DNA of 7,786 nucleotides from contig JAODNS010000121.1 in NCBI GenBank assembly GCA_025465145.1, forward strand, positions 1 to 7,786, read 5' to 3'. Of the stretch, positions 1 to 5,576 are shown piece by piece. The notes beneath the pieces were generated by a model, which worked only from the letters and a program-made list of their open reading frames with translations, was not told where the DNA came from and made no database searches. Every line of letters starts with the position of its first letter. Position 1 is the stretch's first letter. Source of the DNA: Frankiales bacterium. Its GTDB lineage: Bacteria > Actinomycetota > Actinomycetes > Mycobacteriales > SCTD01. The translations under genes were made by a program, and so were the position numbers.

Positions 1-628
1 GATGGCCAAGCTGCTGGAGAACACCTTCCGGCACGTCAACATCGCGCTGGTCAACGAGATGGCCGTGTTCTGCCGCGAGCTCGGCGTCGACCTGTGGGAC
101 GCGATCGACGCGGCGGCGACCAAGCCGTTCGGGTTCATGCGGTTCACGCCGGGGCCGGGCGTCGGCGGCCACTGCATCCCGGTCGACCCGTCGTACCTGT
201 CCTGGCGGGTCAAGCAGCTGGGCTTCAGCTTCCGGTTCGTGGAGCTGGCGCAGGAGGTCAACGCGCGGATGCCGGCGTACGTGGTGGCGCGGCTGACGGA
301 CCTGCTGAACGACCAGGGGCTGGCGCTGTCCCGGTCGCGGATCCTGTGCCTCGGGGCCGCGTACAAGCCGGGTGTCGCCGACACCCGGGAGTCGCCGGCG
401 CTCGAGGTGATGCAGCTGCTACGGGAGAAGGGCGCCGACGTGCGGTTCAGCGACCCGCACGTGGCGGGCGGGGTTGCGCTGGACGAGGCGGCGCTGGCGG
501 ACGCCGACGTGGTGCTGGTGCTGACGGCGCACGCGGACGTCGACTGGGAGCTGGTGGCCGCGAAGGCGCCGCTGGTGCTGGACACGCGCGGCGTGCTGCC
601 CGAGAGCACCACCGTGATGAGGCTGTAG
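1..628 (+). CDS. UDP-sugar 6-dehydrogenase (WbpA/VipA-like), C-terminal half, cut by window edge
   Basis: This enzyme class oxidises the C6 hydroxyl of a UDP-sugar to a carboxylate with two NAD+, supplying uronic acid precursors for cell-surface polysaccharides. Only the last 208 codons are present. The ATG at base 2 is an internal Met within the conserved KLLENTFR stretch of the central domain, so the NAD-binding Rossmann domain lies outside the window. Visible in order: central helical domain with KLLENTFR (visible residues 3-10), the catalytic cysteine motif GGHCIPVDP (Cys58), then the UDP-binding domain with GAAYKPGVADTRESP (118-132) and SDPHV (150-154). The spelling PGPGVGGHCIPVDPSYLSWR resembles UDP-GlcNAc or UDP-ManNAc dehydrogenases more than plain UDP-glucose dehydrogenase; the exact substrate is inferred. 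It ends at TAG 626-628, 11 nt before a promoter for the RNA candidate downstream. No neighbouring polysaccharide gene is visible. Confidence 0.93.
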   Translation, partial: MAKLLENTFRHVNIALVNEMAVFCRELGVDLWDAIDAAATKPFGFMRFTPGPGVGGHCIPVDPSYLSWRVKQLGFSFRFVELAQEVNARMPAYVVARLTDLLNDQGLALSRSRILCLGAAYKPGVADTRESPALEVMQLLREKGADVRFSDPHVAGGVALDEAALADADVVLVLTAHADVDWELVAAKAPLVLDTRGVLPESTTVMRL

Positions 629-639
629 GGAAATCGGCG

Positions 640-668
640 GTGACAACTCCCTGATGGCGACCTACGCT
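640..668 (+). promoter_or_regulatory. Sigma-70-like promoter in front of the structured RNA
   Basis: The -35 box GTGACA (640-645) matches TTGACA at 5 of 6 positions. A 17-bp spacer leads to TACGCT (663-668), which fits the actinobacterial TANNNT -10 pattern. Transcription would start near 675, just upstream of the first base-paired segment of the RNA candidate. No protein gene follows closely, which supports a noncoding transcript. Identified by eye only. Confidence 0.5.
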
Positions 669-674
669 TGCCGT

Positions 675-890
675 ACACGGGAGAGGAGGTGGTCCAGAAC
701 ATTGTGTACTTCTGGGACTCGTGAGGTGGCTGTCCGCTAGGACGCCGTAGAAGGACCGTGTTGGATCCACCTTGGCGCCTTGTACGGGCGCACCGGCGAA
801 TCCGACGACAGGCACCAGGCCCCGGGCTGCCGGACATCGTCCCCCCGGCCCTCATCCGCAAGGACGAGGAAGCAGCCCGGGGTTCGCCAT
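675..890 (+). ncRNA. Structured noncoding RNA candidate (possibly raiA-motif class)
   Basis: About 210 nt with nested complementarity and no credible protein. Helices seen: GGTGGTCCA (688-696) with TGGATCCACC (762-771), one bulge; GCGCC (775-779) with GGCGC (787-791); GGCGAA (795-800) with TTCGCC (883-888); an 11-bp perfect pair CCCCGGGCTGC (820-830) with GCAGCCCGGGG (872-882); and inside it TCGTCC (837-842) with GGACGA (862-867). A competing short hairpin, CCAGA (694-698) with TCTGG (711-715), could form in place of the first helix. A good promoter lies immediately upstream. The size, multi-helix layout and word content recall the raiA-motif RNAs of Actinobacteria and Firmicutes. That family name comes from memory and is uncertain, and no raiA/hpf gene lies downstream here. 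The strand is inferred from the promoter. It may alternatively be a long 5' leader of an unrecognised transcript. Confidence 0.62.
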
Positions 891-1096
891 GTCCGATGGA
901 GCGATCGCCCCCTGCCGCCCCACCCGCTCCCAGACGGCGCCCGCATCGACGTCGCCAGGCACTGCTGCCCGAAGGCCTCGCCCCATCGAGGGCGGCAACG
1001 TGCAGGTCCGCCCCTGACGCAACATCCAGCGGGGTCACCACCGGAGGACGGCCCGGGGAATCCTTCAGCGGCGACCTCGGGGGTCTGATCGCAGGT
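891..1096. other. Gene-free spacer between the RNA candidate and the acyl-CoA dehydrogenase
   Basis: About 200 bp with open frames but no protein-like composition and no recognisable domain in any frame. Only short hairpins are visible, for example CCTCG (976-980) with CGAGG (987-991), and CCAT (887-890) with ATGG (896-899). Neither has a T-tract, so I do not call a terminator, although transcripts converge here from both sides. Confidence 0.5.
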
Positions 1097-2230
1097 TCAG
1101 GCGAGCACGATCCGGCTGATGATCATCTTCTGGATCTCCGTCGTGCCGCCGCCGATCGAGCCGAGCTTCGCGTCACGCAGCGCGCGCTCGGCCGGGAAGT
1201 CGCGCAGGTACCCGTACCCACCGTGGATCTGGATCGCCTCGAGCGCGTTCTGGACGCTCAGCTCGCCCGTCATGGCCTTGGCCATCGACGCCTCGAGCTG
1301 GTGCTCCCTGCCCTCCTGCTTGAGCCACGCCGCCTTGTAGACCGCGTTCCGGCAGGCGTGGTAGTTCATCTCCATCTGCGCGATCTTGTGGGCGACGGCC
1401 TGGAAGTGCGCGATCGGCTTGCCGAACTGCTCGCGCTGCTTGGCGTAGCGGATCGTGTCGTCGATCGTCGCGCGCATGCCGCCGACCGCGCCGGCGATCA
1501 TCACCGTGCGCTCCCAGTCAAAGCACTCGAACGCGATCGACCACAGCGCCTCGCCCTCGACGCCCAGGATGCTCGACACAGGCACCCGGCAGTCCTGCAG
1601 GTGGATCTCGGCGGTGGGACTGCTCCGGCAGCCCATCTTGTCGAGCTCGCGGCCGACCACGAACCCGGGCGTCGTCGTGTCGACGCAGAACGCCGTGGGG
1701 CCCTTGTCCGTCCGCGCGAGCACGTTGCAGACGTCCGCGATCGGTCCGTTGGTGATGAAGATCTTCGTACCGTTGAGGACGTAGTCGTCGCCGTCGCGGG
1801 TGGCGGTCGTACGGAAGGAGCCGGCGTCAGACCCGGCCTCGGGCTCGGTCGACGCCCACGCGCCCATGTAGGTGCCGTCGCACAGGCCCGGCAGCCAGCG
1901 GCGCTTGAGCTCCTCCGACCCGTGCAGCCAGATGGGGACGGCGCCGATGACCCAGTGGGCGCCCAGGCTCAGGCCGAAGCCGCCGTCGTGGCCGCCCTCC
2001 GCCAGGGCCTCGTTCGCGAGGCAGCAGTCGATGACCGACCCACCCGACCCGCCGTACTCCTCCGGGATCGGCATCCCGGCAACGCCGTTGTCGGCCAGCT
2101 TCTGCCAGATCGCGCGGTCCCACGTACCCGACTTGTCGCGCTCGGCCGCCCCCGGCGCGAGCACGTCGGCGGCGAGCCGCTTCATCGAGTCGTAGAGGGC
2201 CTGCTGCTCGGGCGTGATCGAGAAGTCCAC
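1097..2230 (-). CDS. Acyl-CoA dehydrogenase (FAD-dependent)
   Basis: A 377-residue cytosolic flavoenzyme of the usual family length (about 380). It would introduce an alpha-beta double bond into an acyl-CoA thioester and pass electrons to electron-transfer flavoprotein. Visible: N-terminal helical domain beginning MDFSITPEQQ, the flavin-contacting WASTEPEAGSD segment (125-135), GTKIFITNG (154-162), RYAKQREQFGKP (261-272), and the C-terminal GGTTEIQ (361-367). The position that carries the catalytic Glu in medium- and short-chain enzymes (YEGT) is Gly361. Glu240 in FDWERTVMIAG matches the alternative catalytic site known in isovaleryl-CoA and long-chain dehydrogenases, so a branched or long-chain substrate is plausible but inferred. 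The start is GTG at 2230, chosen because the protein begins like its family and no other start codon is seen back to the in-frame stop at 2324-2326. There is no Shine-Dalgarno; a TACTCT box lies 5 nt upstream. Confidence 0.95.
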   Translation of the reverse strand: MDFSITPEQQALYDSMKRLAADVLAPGAAERDKSGTWDRAIWQKLADNGVAGMPIPEEYGGSGGSVIDCCLANEALAEGGHDGGFGLSLGAHWVIGAVPIWLHGSEELKRRWLPGLCDGTYMGAWASTEPEAGSDAGSFRTTATRDGDDYVLNGTKIFITNGPIADVCNVLARTDKGPTAFCVDTTTPGFVVGRELDKMGCRSSPTAEIHLQDCRVPVSSILGVEGEALWSIAFECFDWERTVMIAGAVGGMRATIDDTIRYAKQREQFGKPIAHFQAVAHKIAQMEMNYHACRNAVYKAAWLKQEGREHQLEASMAKAMTGELSVQNALEAIQIHGGYGYLRDFPAERALRDAKLGSIGGGTTEIQKMIISRIVLA

Positions 2231-2235
2231 GCCGG

Positions 2236-2241
2236 AGAGTA
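2236..2241 (-). promoter_or_regulatory. Possible -10 box for a leaderless acyl-CoA dehydrogenase transcript
   Basis: TACTCT (TANNNT type) ends 5 nt before the GTG start codon at 2230, and no Shine-Dalgarno is present. This is compatible with transcription starting at or next to the start codon. No -35 match is evident, so the call is weak. Confidence 0.3.
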
Positions 2242-2291
2242 TCGAGAGGACCGGCTCGTGCAGCAGCGCAAACGTCTCCGGCGGGCAGCCG

Positions 2292-2306
2292 CGGCGGTAC
2301 CCGCCG
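2292..2306 (-). terminator. Weak hairpin between the microprotein gene and the acyl-CoA dehydrogenase
   Basis: CGGCGG (2292-2297) and CCGCCG (2301-2306) form a perfect 6-bp stem with a 3-nt loop, 18 nt downstream of the microprotein stop codon in the direction of transcription. No T-tract follows. It may reduce read-through into the dehydrogenase gene, but could be chance in GC-rich DNA. Confidence 0.25.
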
Positions 2307-2323
2307 TGACCGCGCTCACACCG

Positions 2324-2425
2324 TCAGCGCTGACCCTGGTACAGCTTGTAGACGACGTAGATCGAGAACCAGCCGATCACGAGGAACGCGGCCACGAGGA
2401 TCAGGGTGTAGACGAGCTCGAGCAC
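2324..2425 (-). CDS. 33-residue single-pass membrane microprotein
   Basis: Reading GTG at 2425 to TGA at 2324-2326 gives a 33-residue peptide that starts MLELVYTLILVAAF and ends YKLYQGQR. Residues 4-26 are almost wholly hydrophobic and long enough for one membrane helix, with Glu3 on one side and a Lys27/Arg33 tail on the other, suggesting an outside N-terminus and a cytoplasmic C-terminus. Aromatic residues (Trp19, Phe20, Tyr23, Tyr26, Tyr29) cluster in the second half. A near-consensus GGAGGAGA ribosome binding site lies 3 nt before the GTG, stronger than those of most neighbours, which is the main evidence that it is translated. It lies between a WxL-like gene and the acyl-CoA dehydrogenase on the same strand. 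I do not recognise the family; it could be a small subunit or regulator of a membrane complex. Confidence 0.7.
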   Translation of the reverse strand: MLELVYTLILVAAFLVIGWFSIYVVYKLYQGQR

Positions 2426-2428
2426 GCT

Positions 2429-2436
2429 TCTCCTCC
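2429..2436 (-). promoter_or_regulatory. Strong ribosome binding site of the microprotein
   Basis: GGAGGAGA on the minus strand. The GGAGG core is 6 nt from the GTG start at 2425. This site decides both the existence and the start of the short gene. The same eight bases precede the WxL-like gene that starts at 6137. Confidence 0.7.
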
Positions 2437-2494
2437 AGGCCGGGACAGCCCAAGCCTACCGGCGCAGGCTCGGCGTCGCCCGGCTGGACGCGGG

Positions 2495-2518
2495 CTAGCG
2501 GACTAGCGGACTAGCGGA
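2495..2518. repeat. Three perfect tandem copies of an 8-bp unit over a stop codon
   Basis: CTAGCGGA occurs three times head to tail (2495-2502, 2503-2510, 2511-2518). On the minus strand each copy reads TCCGCTAG and contains a TAG. The first TAG in the reading direction (2511-2513) is the stop codon of the WxL-like gene. Because the unit is 8 bp, the three TAGs fall in three different frames. The copies look like a short slippage duplication at the 3' end of the gene. Confidence 0.9.
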
Positions 2519-3044
2519 CGCTGGCGACCGTGTAGGTGACGGTGCCGCCGTAGACCTGGCCGACCGTGGCGCTGGCCGGGACGCGGACCTTGTACGCGGA
2601 GGTCAGCACGGTGACCCCGGTGCCGGCCGCGAGCCCGGTCGAGGCGACAGTGACGGGAGTGGTCAGCGGCGCATCGGTGACGGGGCTGACAGCCGCACCC
2701 GTGAGGGCGCCGGTGACATCGGTGACCGAGACCTTCACGTTGTCGGCGCCGAGCGCGGTGATGCCTGCGGCGGGAGCGGTGTAGGTCGCCGTCACGGCCC
2801 AGCCGTTGGTCGTGCCGGTCAGGTCGCTGACCGTCAGCGCTGTGGCACCGGTGCTGGCGGTCCACGCCCCGGGGGTCGGGGAGAGCGCGACGCTCGCGCC
2901 CACGCCGGCCAGGGTGAGCGGGCCGGCTGCCACCGTGGCGAGCAGGGTGTCGGTCACCGTGCCGGTGCCGCCGGCTGCGGACGCGGCACCGGCGCTGGCG
3001 AGGACGAGCGCGACGGTCGTGGCGAGGAGCGGTGTGCGGCGCAT
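2511..3044 (-). CDS. Secreted WxL-like beta-sandwich protein (copy 1)
   Basis: The product has 177 residues. A Sec signal peptide (MRRT basic start, hydrophobic core 6-20, ASA|A cleavage near residue 23) is followed by a Thr/Val/Ala/Gly-rich, cysteine-free domain of alternating strand-like segments. Features shared with WxL-type surface proteins are a central GWAVTATYT (81-89) and a C-terminal VPASATVGQVYGGTVTYTV (155-173), the usual closing strands ending near the C-terminus. There is no W-x-L tripeptide, no sortase motif and no membrane anchor, so the protein would be released or held non-covalently at the wall. The ATG at 3044 follows a modest AGGA at 6 nt spacing. It lies 101 nt downstream of the membrane-anchored DUF916-like gene on the same strand, its likely partner. 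Copy 2 at 5577-6137 shares this organisation. Family assignment is by pattern; secretion is the firmer claim. Confidence 0.82.
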   Translation of the reverse strand: MRRTPLLATTVALVLASAGAASAAGGTGTVTDTLLATVAAGPLTLAGVGASVALSPTPGAWTASTGATALTVSDLTGTTNGWAVTATYTAPAAGITALGADNVKVSVTDVTGALTGAAVSPVTDAPLTTPVTVASTGLAAGTGVTVLTSAYKVRVPASATVGQVYGGTVTYTVASVR

Positions 3045-3145
3045 GGCGAGTCCTAGCGGCAGGTGGGCTGGTCACACCATGTATCGCCGCCCCGACGACC
3101 CTGCCGCATGGACATCCGGGGTGGTGCTGGGCTGGCTCGTTGTGA

Positions 3146-4153
3146 CTAGACGGGCGGGCGTTCAGCCGAAGCGCCCTCGGCCTGCGCGGCGCGGCGGCGG
3201 AGGAGGCCCCTGGCGACGGTCGTCACGAGCGCGCCGACGAGCAGAAGCAGGAACAGCAGGGCGAGCACGAAGGGCACCGGGAACCAGCGGAAGTCCACGG
3301 CTTCCGTGCGCACCCCTCTCGGGGTCCGCACGGTGACGTCGAGCGACCCGGGGCCGATGGGCCGCTTCAGGCAGGGCAGCCGGACGTCAGCCTGTGCGCC
3401 CGGGAGGATCGCGGCGCTGCGGTCCCGACGGTACGAGCCGCCCGCGCCGAGCAGCCCGCGCGTCGCGACCTCGACCTGCGGATCGAGGATGTCCTGGCTG
3501 TCGTTGCGGAGGCGGACGACCGGGCAGGCCCGTCCACCGACGAAACGCGGGTCGACCGCCAGGACCTCGAGGCGGCCGTCGGGCTTGCCCCGGCCCGGGG
3601 TCGTCCCCGGTGCGCCGCCGGGCACCCGCACGTAGACGGCCATCGCGAACCGCGTGCGGGTCTGCACGGCCGAGCCGGTTCCCTGCTGGACGGCCTCGGC
3701 CACCACGGCGCCGACGTACTCGCCGCCCGCGGTGCCCGGGGGGACCAGCAGCCGCACGGGTACGCGCAGCTGCCCGCCGGCCGGCACGGTCACGGTTGTG
3801 TCGCGCAGGCTCAGCCACGCGCCGACCTCGCTCGCCGGATCCGTCCGGCTGTCGAACCCGAACCCGCCACCGACCGCGGGCGTGGCGTCGGCGGCGTACA
3901 GGGCCACCTCGGTGGGGATCTCGAACGTGCTGCGCAGGAGGACCGCATCGGCCACCGGCGTGCCGAGCGCCACCCTGCCGAGCTCGAGGAAGGTCCCGCT
4001 CCTGGAGCGGTGCGGGCTGCTCGGGTCGGGCACCACGTTGACGCCCCGGCCGGCGGCGGCAGGATCCGGCGTCGGGCTGGGCGTGGGGGCAGCCGAGGCG
4101 GCAGCGGGCGACAGCAGCCCGACCAGGAGCAGCAGAGCTGGCAGCCGTCGCAT
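3146..4153 (-). CDS. WxL-interacting-type surface protein (DUF916-like), membrane-anchored, copy 1
   Basis: 335 residues. A signal peptide (1-21) is followed by a short Pro/Thr/Ser linker (22-32), a DUF916-like Ig domain (about 37-178), a second beta domain (about 194-288), one transmembrane helix (about 292-316) and a basic tail (RGLLRRR, 315-321). The first domain shows the family pattern: NVVPDPSS, FEIPTEVALYAADATPAVGGGF, VGAWLSLRDTTVTVPAGGQ, and VPPGTAGGEYVGAVVAEA with a final AVYVRV strand. Cys210 and Cys261 are the only mature cysteines and may form a disulfide in the second domain. In Firmicutes such proteins bind peptidoglycan and WxL proteins; the same role here is inferred. The ATG start has no Shine-Dalgarno, but a TAGCCT box lies exactly 6 nt before it, suggesting a leaderless message. 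It is divergent from the DsrE gene and lies upstream of the WxL-like copy 1. Confidence 0.85.
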   Translation of the reverse strand: MRRLPALLLLVGLLSPAAASAAPTPSPTPDPAAAGRGVNVVPDPSSPHRSRSGTFLELGRVALGTPVADAVLLRSTFEIPTEVALYAADATPAVGGGFGFDSRTDPASEVGAWLSLRDTTVTVPAGGQLRVPVRLLVPPGTAGGEYVGAVVAEAVQQGTGSAVQTRTRFAMAVYVRVPGGAPGTTPGRGKPDGRLEVLAVDPRFVGGRACPVVRLRNDSQDILDPQVEVATRGLLGAGGSYRRDRSAAILPGAQADVRLPCLKRPIGPGSLDVTVRTPRGVRTEAVDFRWFPVPFVLALLFLLLLVGALVTTVARGLLRRRAAQAEGASAERPPV

Positions 4154-4189
4154 GGCGGCAGGCTACGGCGCCCGTACGGTGCCGCCATG
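4151..4189. promoter_or_regulatory. 39-bp palindromic divergent leaderless promoter
   Basis: The whole gap between two divergent genes is one interrupted palindrome. The outer arms CATGGCGGCA (4151-4160) and TGCCGCCATG (4180-4189) are perfect 10-bp complements and include both start codons. Inner arms TACGG (4164-4168) and CCGTA (4172-4176) flank a CGC centre. A TANNNT box lies on each strand, TACGGT (4175-4180, plus) and TAGCCT (4165-4160, minus), each 6 nt from its ATG, the spacing expected when transcription starts at the A of ATG. The two boxes are 9 bp apart, so two polymerases could hardly bind at once. No -35 match is clear. Confidence 0.6.
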
Positions 4190-4543
4190 GCATCGCGACT
4201 GGTGGTCAAGGCGACGGCGGGGGCGGACGCGCCGGAGCGGTGCGCGCAGGCGTTCACGGTGGCGTCGGTCGCGGTCGCGGCCGGCGTCGAGGTGTCGCTG
4301 TGGCTGACCGGCGAGGCGGCGTGGTTCGCCGTTGCCGGTCACGCCGAGCGGTTCGAGCTGCCGCACTCCCCGCCGCTGGCCTCACTCCGGGACGCGGTGC
4401 TGGCGGGCGGCTCGCTCACGCTGTGCACGCAGTGCGCTGTGCGGCGCGGCATCACGGACGTGCTGCCGGGGGTGCGTACTGCGGGCGCGGCGCTGTTCGT
4501 CGCCGAGGTGCTCGCGGACGACACGCAGGCGCTCGTCTACTGA
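4187..4543 (+). CDS. DsrE-family sulfur-relay-like protein
   Basis: A 118-residue cytosolic protein with the DsrE/DsrF-like fold pattern: strand RLVVKATAG (4-12), helix with APERCAQAFTVASVAVAAG, strand VEVSLWLTGEAAWF (34-47), then a strand ending in LTLCTQCAVRRGI (77-89) and a final FVAEVLADDTQALV. Cys80 and Cys83 form a CxxC; DsrE-type proteins carry a persulfide on a cysteine in this region, so sulfane-sulfur transfer is a reasonable inference. Close relatives, as I recall them, start MA.LVVK.TAGADAPERC and lie near CysA2/DUF1416 genes in actinomycetes. The start is ATG 4187; longer upstream frames would run antisense into the divergent gene. It is the only plus-strand gene in the 2.3-6.1 kb region, is probably leaderless, and its last 7 nt overlap the end of the convergent gene 4537-5574. 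Confidence 0.88.
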   Translation: MASRLVVKATAGADAPERCAQAFTVASVAVAAGVEVSLWLTGEAAWFAVAGHAERFELPHSPPLASLRDAVLAGGSLTLCTQCAVRRGITDVLPGVRTAGAALFVAEVLADDTQALVY

Positions 4544-5574
4544 GCGCTGGTCCGCCGAGCCCGCTTGCGCAGCAGGGACAGGCTGGCCAGCCCGATGCCG
4601 AGGATCAGGGCGAGCGCGAGGATCCCGCCGGCGATGAGCGGGAGGTCGCTGCGCCCCGCCCCCTTCTGCGGGACGGGCGCGGCCGCGACCGGTGACGCCG
4701 CTGCCGCGGCAGCGGGGAACGTGATCGTGGCGGTGGCGGACCGCTTCAGCACGCCGCTGGCCAGGTCGAGCCGCGCCTTCCACGGCCCCGCCGGCAGCGC
4801 GCGGTCGAGCGCCACCGTGACCGGCTCGGTGGCGCCGGTGGCCAGGGTGGTCCCGAGCTTGGCCGGGAACGGCCCGGCGGACAGGCCGCCCGGTCCGTTC
4901 GTCAGCTGGAGCTCGCCGCGCATGTCCAGCGCGCGCCCGCCGGTGTTGCTGACCTGCGCCGTCACGGCAGGTGCGCCGTCCGGCGTGCGGGTGGCGGTGA
5001 GCGTCCGGATGACGAAGTTGCTGGCCGGCTCCCCGCCCGGGCCAACGGACAGGTAGATGCGCAGCCCGATCCGGTTGACCTGCGCGATGCCGGACCCCGG
5101 CACCGGCGGCGTCTCGGCCCAGATGACGCCGTACCGCTCACCAGGTGAGGCGTCCTTCGGCACCGCGATCCGCACCCGCGCCTGCGCCTTCTGCCGCGGC
5201 TGCAGCGGGACCGACCCGGGGGTGACCTGGGCCCACTGCAGGATCTCCCCGTTGCCGACGCCGTCCTCGCCGACGAACTCGCCGCCGCGGATGACCGCGC
5301 TGCCGACGTAGGTGCGGATCGTCAGCGGCTGGCCCGTGTCGTTGGACAGCTCGTACTTGCGCGTGATCGTGCGGCCCGGGGCGAGGTGGTCGACGATGCT
5401 GACGCCGGCGCGGGGGTCGTCCCGCCGGTCGACCGGCGCCTCGACGAGGCGGATGCCGAGCCCTGCATCACCGGCCGCCTGCGGGCCGGCTGCGGACGCG
5501 CCGAGGGGCGGCCCCGCGCTCATCACCAGGATGAGCGCGCAGACCGCCCCGCGGGCGAACCGACGTCGGCCCAA
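4537..5574 (-). CDS. WxL-interacting-type surface protein (DUF916-like), membrane-anchored, copy 2
   Basis: 345 residues when read from TTG 5574. A signal peptide (MGRRRFARGAVCALILVMSA, cleavage near ASA|A at 28) leads to a DUF916-like domain (about 38-178), a second Ig-like domain (about 184-287), an Ala/Pro-rich linker (288-305), one transmembrane helix (311-335) and a basic tail (RKRARR, 336-341). Family hallmarks are DHLAPGRTITRKYELSNDT, LTIRTYVGSA, WAQVTPGSVPLQPRQKA, VPKDASPGERYGVIWAE, and IGLRIYLSVGPGG. The TTG start is preferred: it lies 2 nt after the TGA of the upstream WxL-like gene, gives an ideal signal peptide, and longer versions only overlap that gene out of frame. No strong Shine-Dalgarno is seen, so translational coupling is likely. 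Compared with copy 1 the gene order is reversed (WxL-like gene first) and the mature part lacks the cysteine pair. Confidence 0.85.
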   Translation of the reverse strand: MGRRRFARGAVCALILVMSAGPPLGASAAGPQAAGDAGLGIRLVEAPVDRRDDPRAGVSIVDHLAPGRTITRKYELSNDTGQPLTIRTYVGSAVIRGGEFVGEDGVGNGEILQWAQVTPGSVPLQPRQKAQARVRIAVPKDASPGERYGVIWAETPPVPGSGIAQVNRIGLRIYLSVGPGGEPASNFVIRTLTATRTPDGAPAVTAQVSNTGGRALDMRGELQLTNGPGGLSAGPFPAKLGTTLATGATEPVTVALDRALPAGPWKARLDLASGVLKRSATATITFPAAAAAASPVAAAPVPQKGAGRSDLPLIAGGILALALILGIGLASLSLLRKRARRTSAQ

Positions 5575-5576
5575 GG

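Noticed and set aside
94..654. Second plus-strand frame inside the UDP-sugar dehydrogenase
   Set aside because: It overlaps a frame with clear catalytic and UDP-binding motifs; its own translation is Arg/Gly/Ala-rich with no motif.
2299..2430. Reading the acyl-CoA dehydrogenase and the microprotein as one gene because they share a frame
   Set aside because: A TGA at 2324-2326 separates them, the microprotein has its own ribosome binding site, and the dehydrogenase starts at its normal N-terminus.
758..2506. Plus-strand open frame of 582 codons opposite the acyl-CoA dehydrogenase
   Set aside because: It is the mirror frame of a clear, full-length enzyme in GC-rich DNA. Its Arg/Ala/Leu/Asp-heavy translation has no domain, and its start lies inside the RNA candidate.
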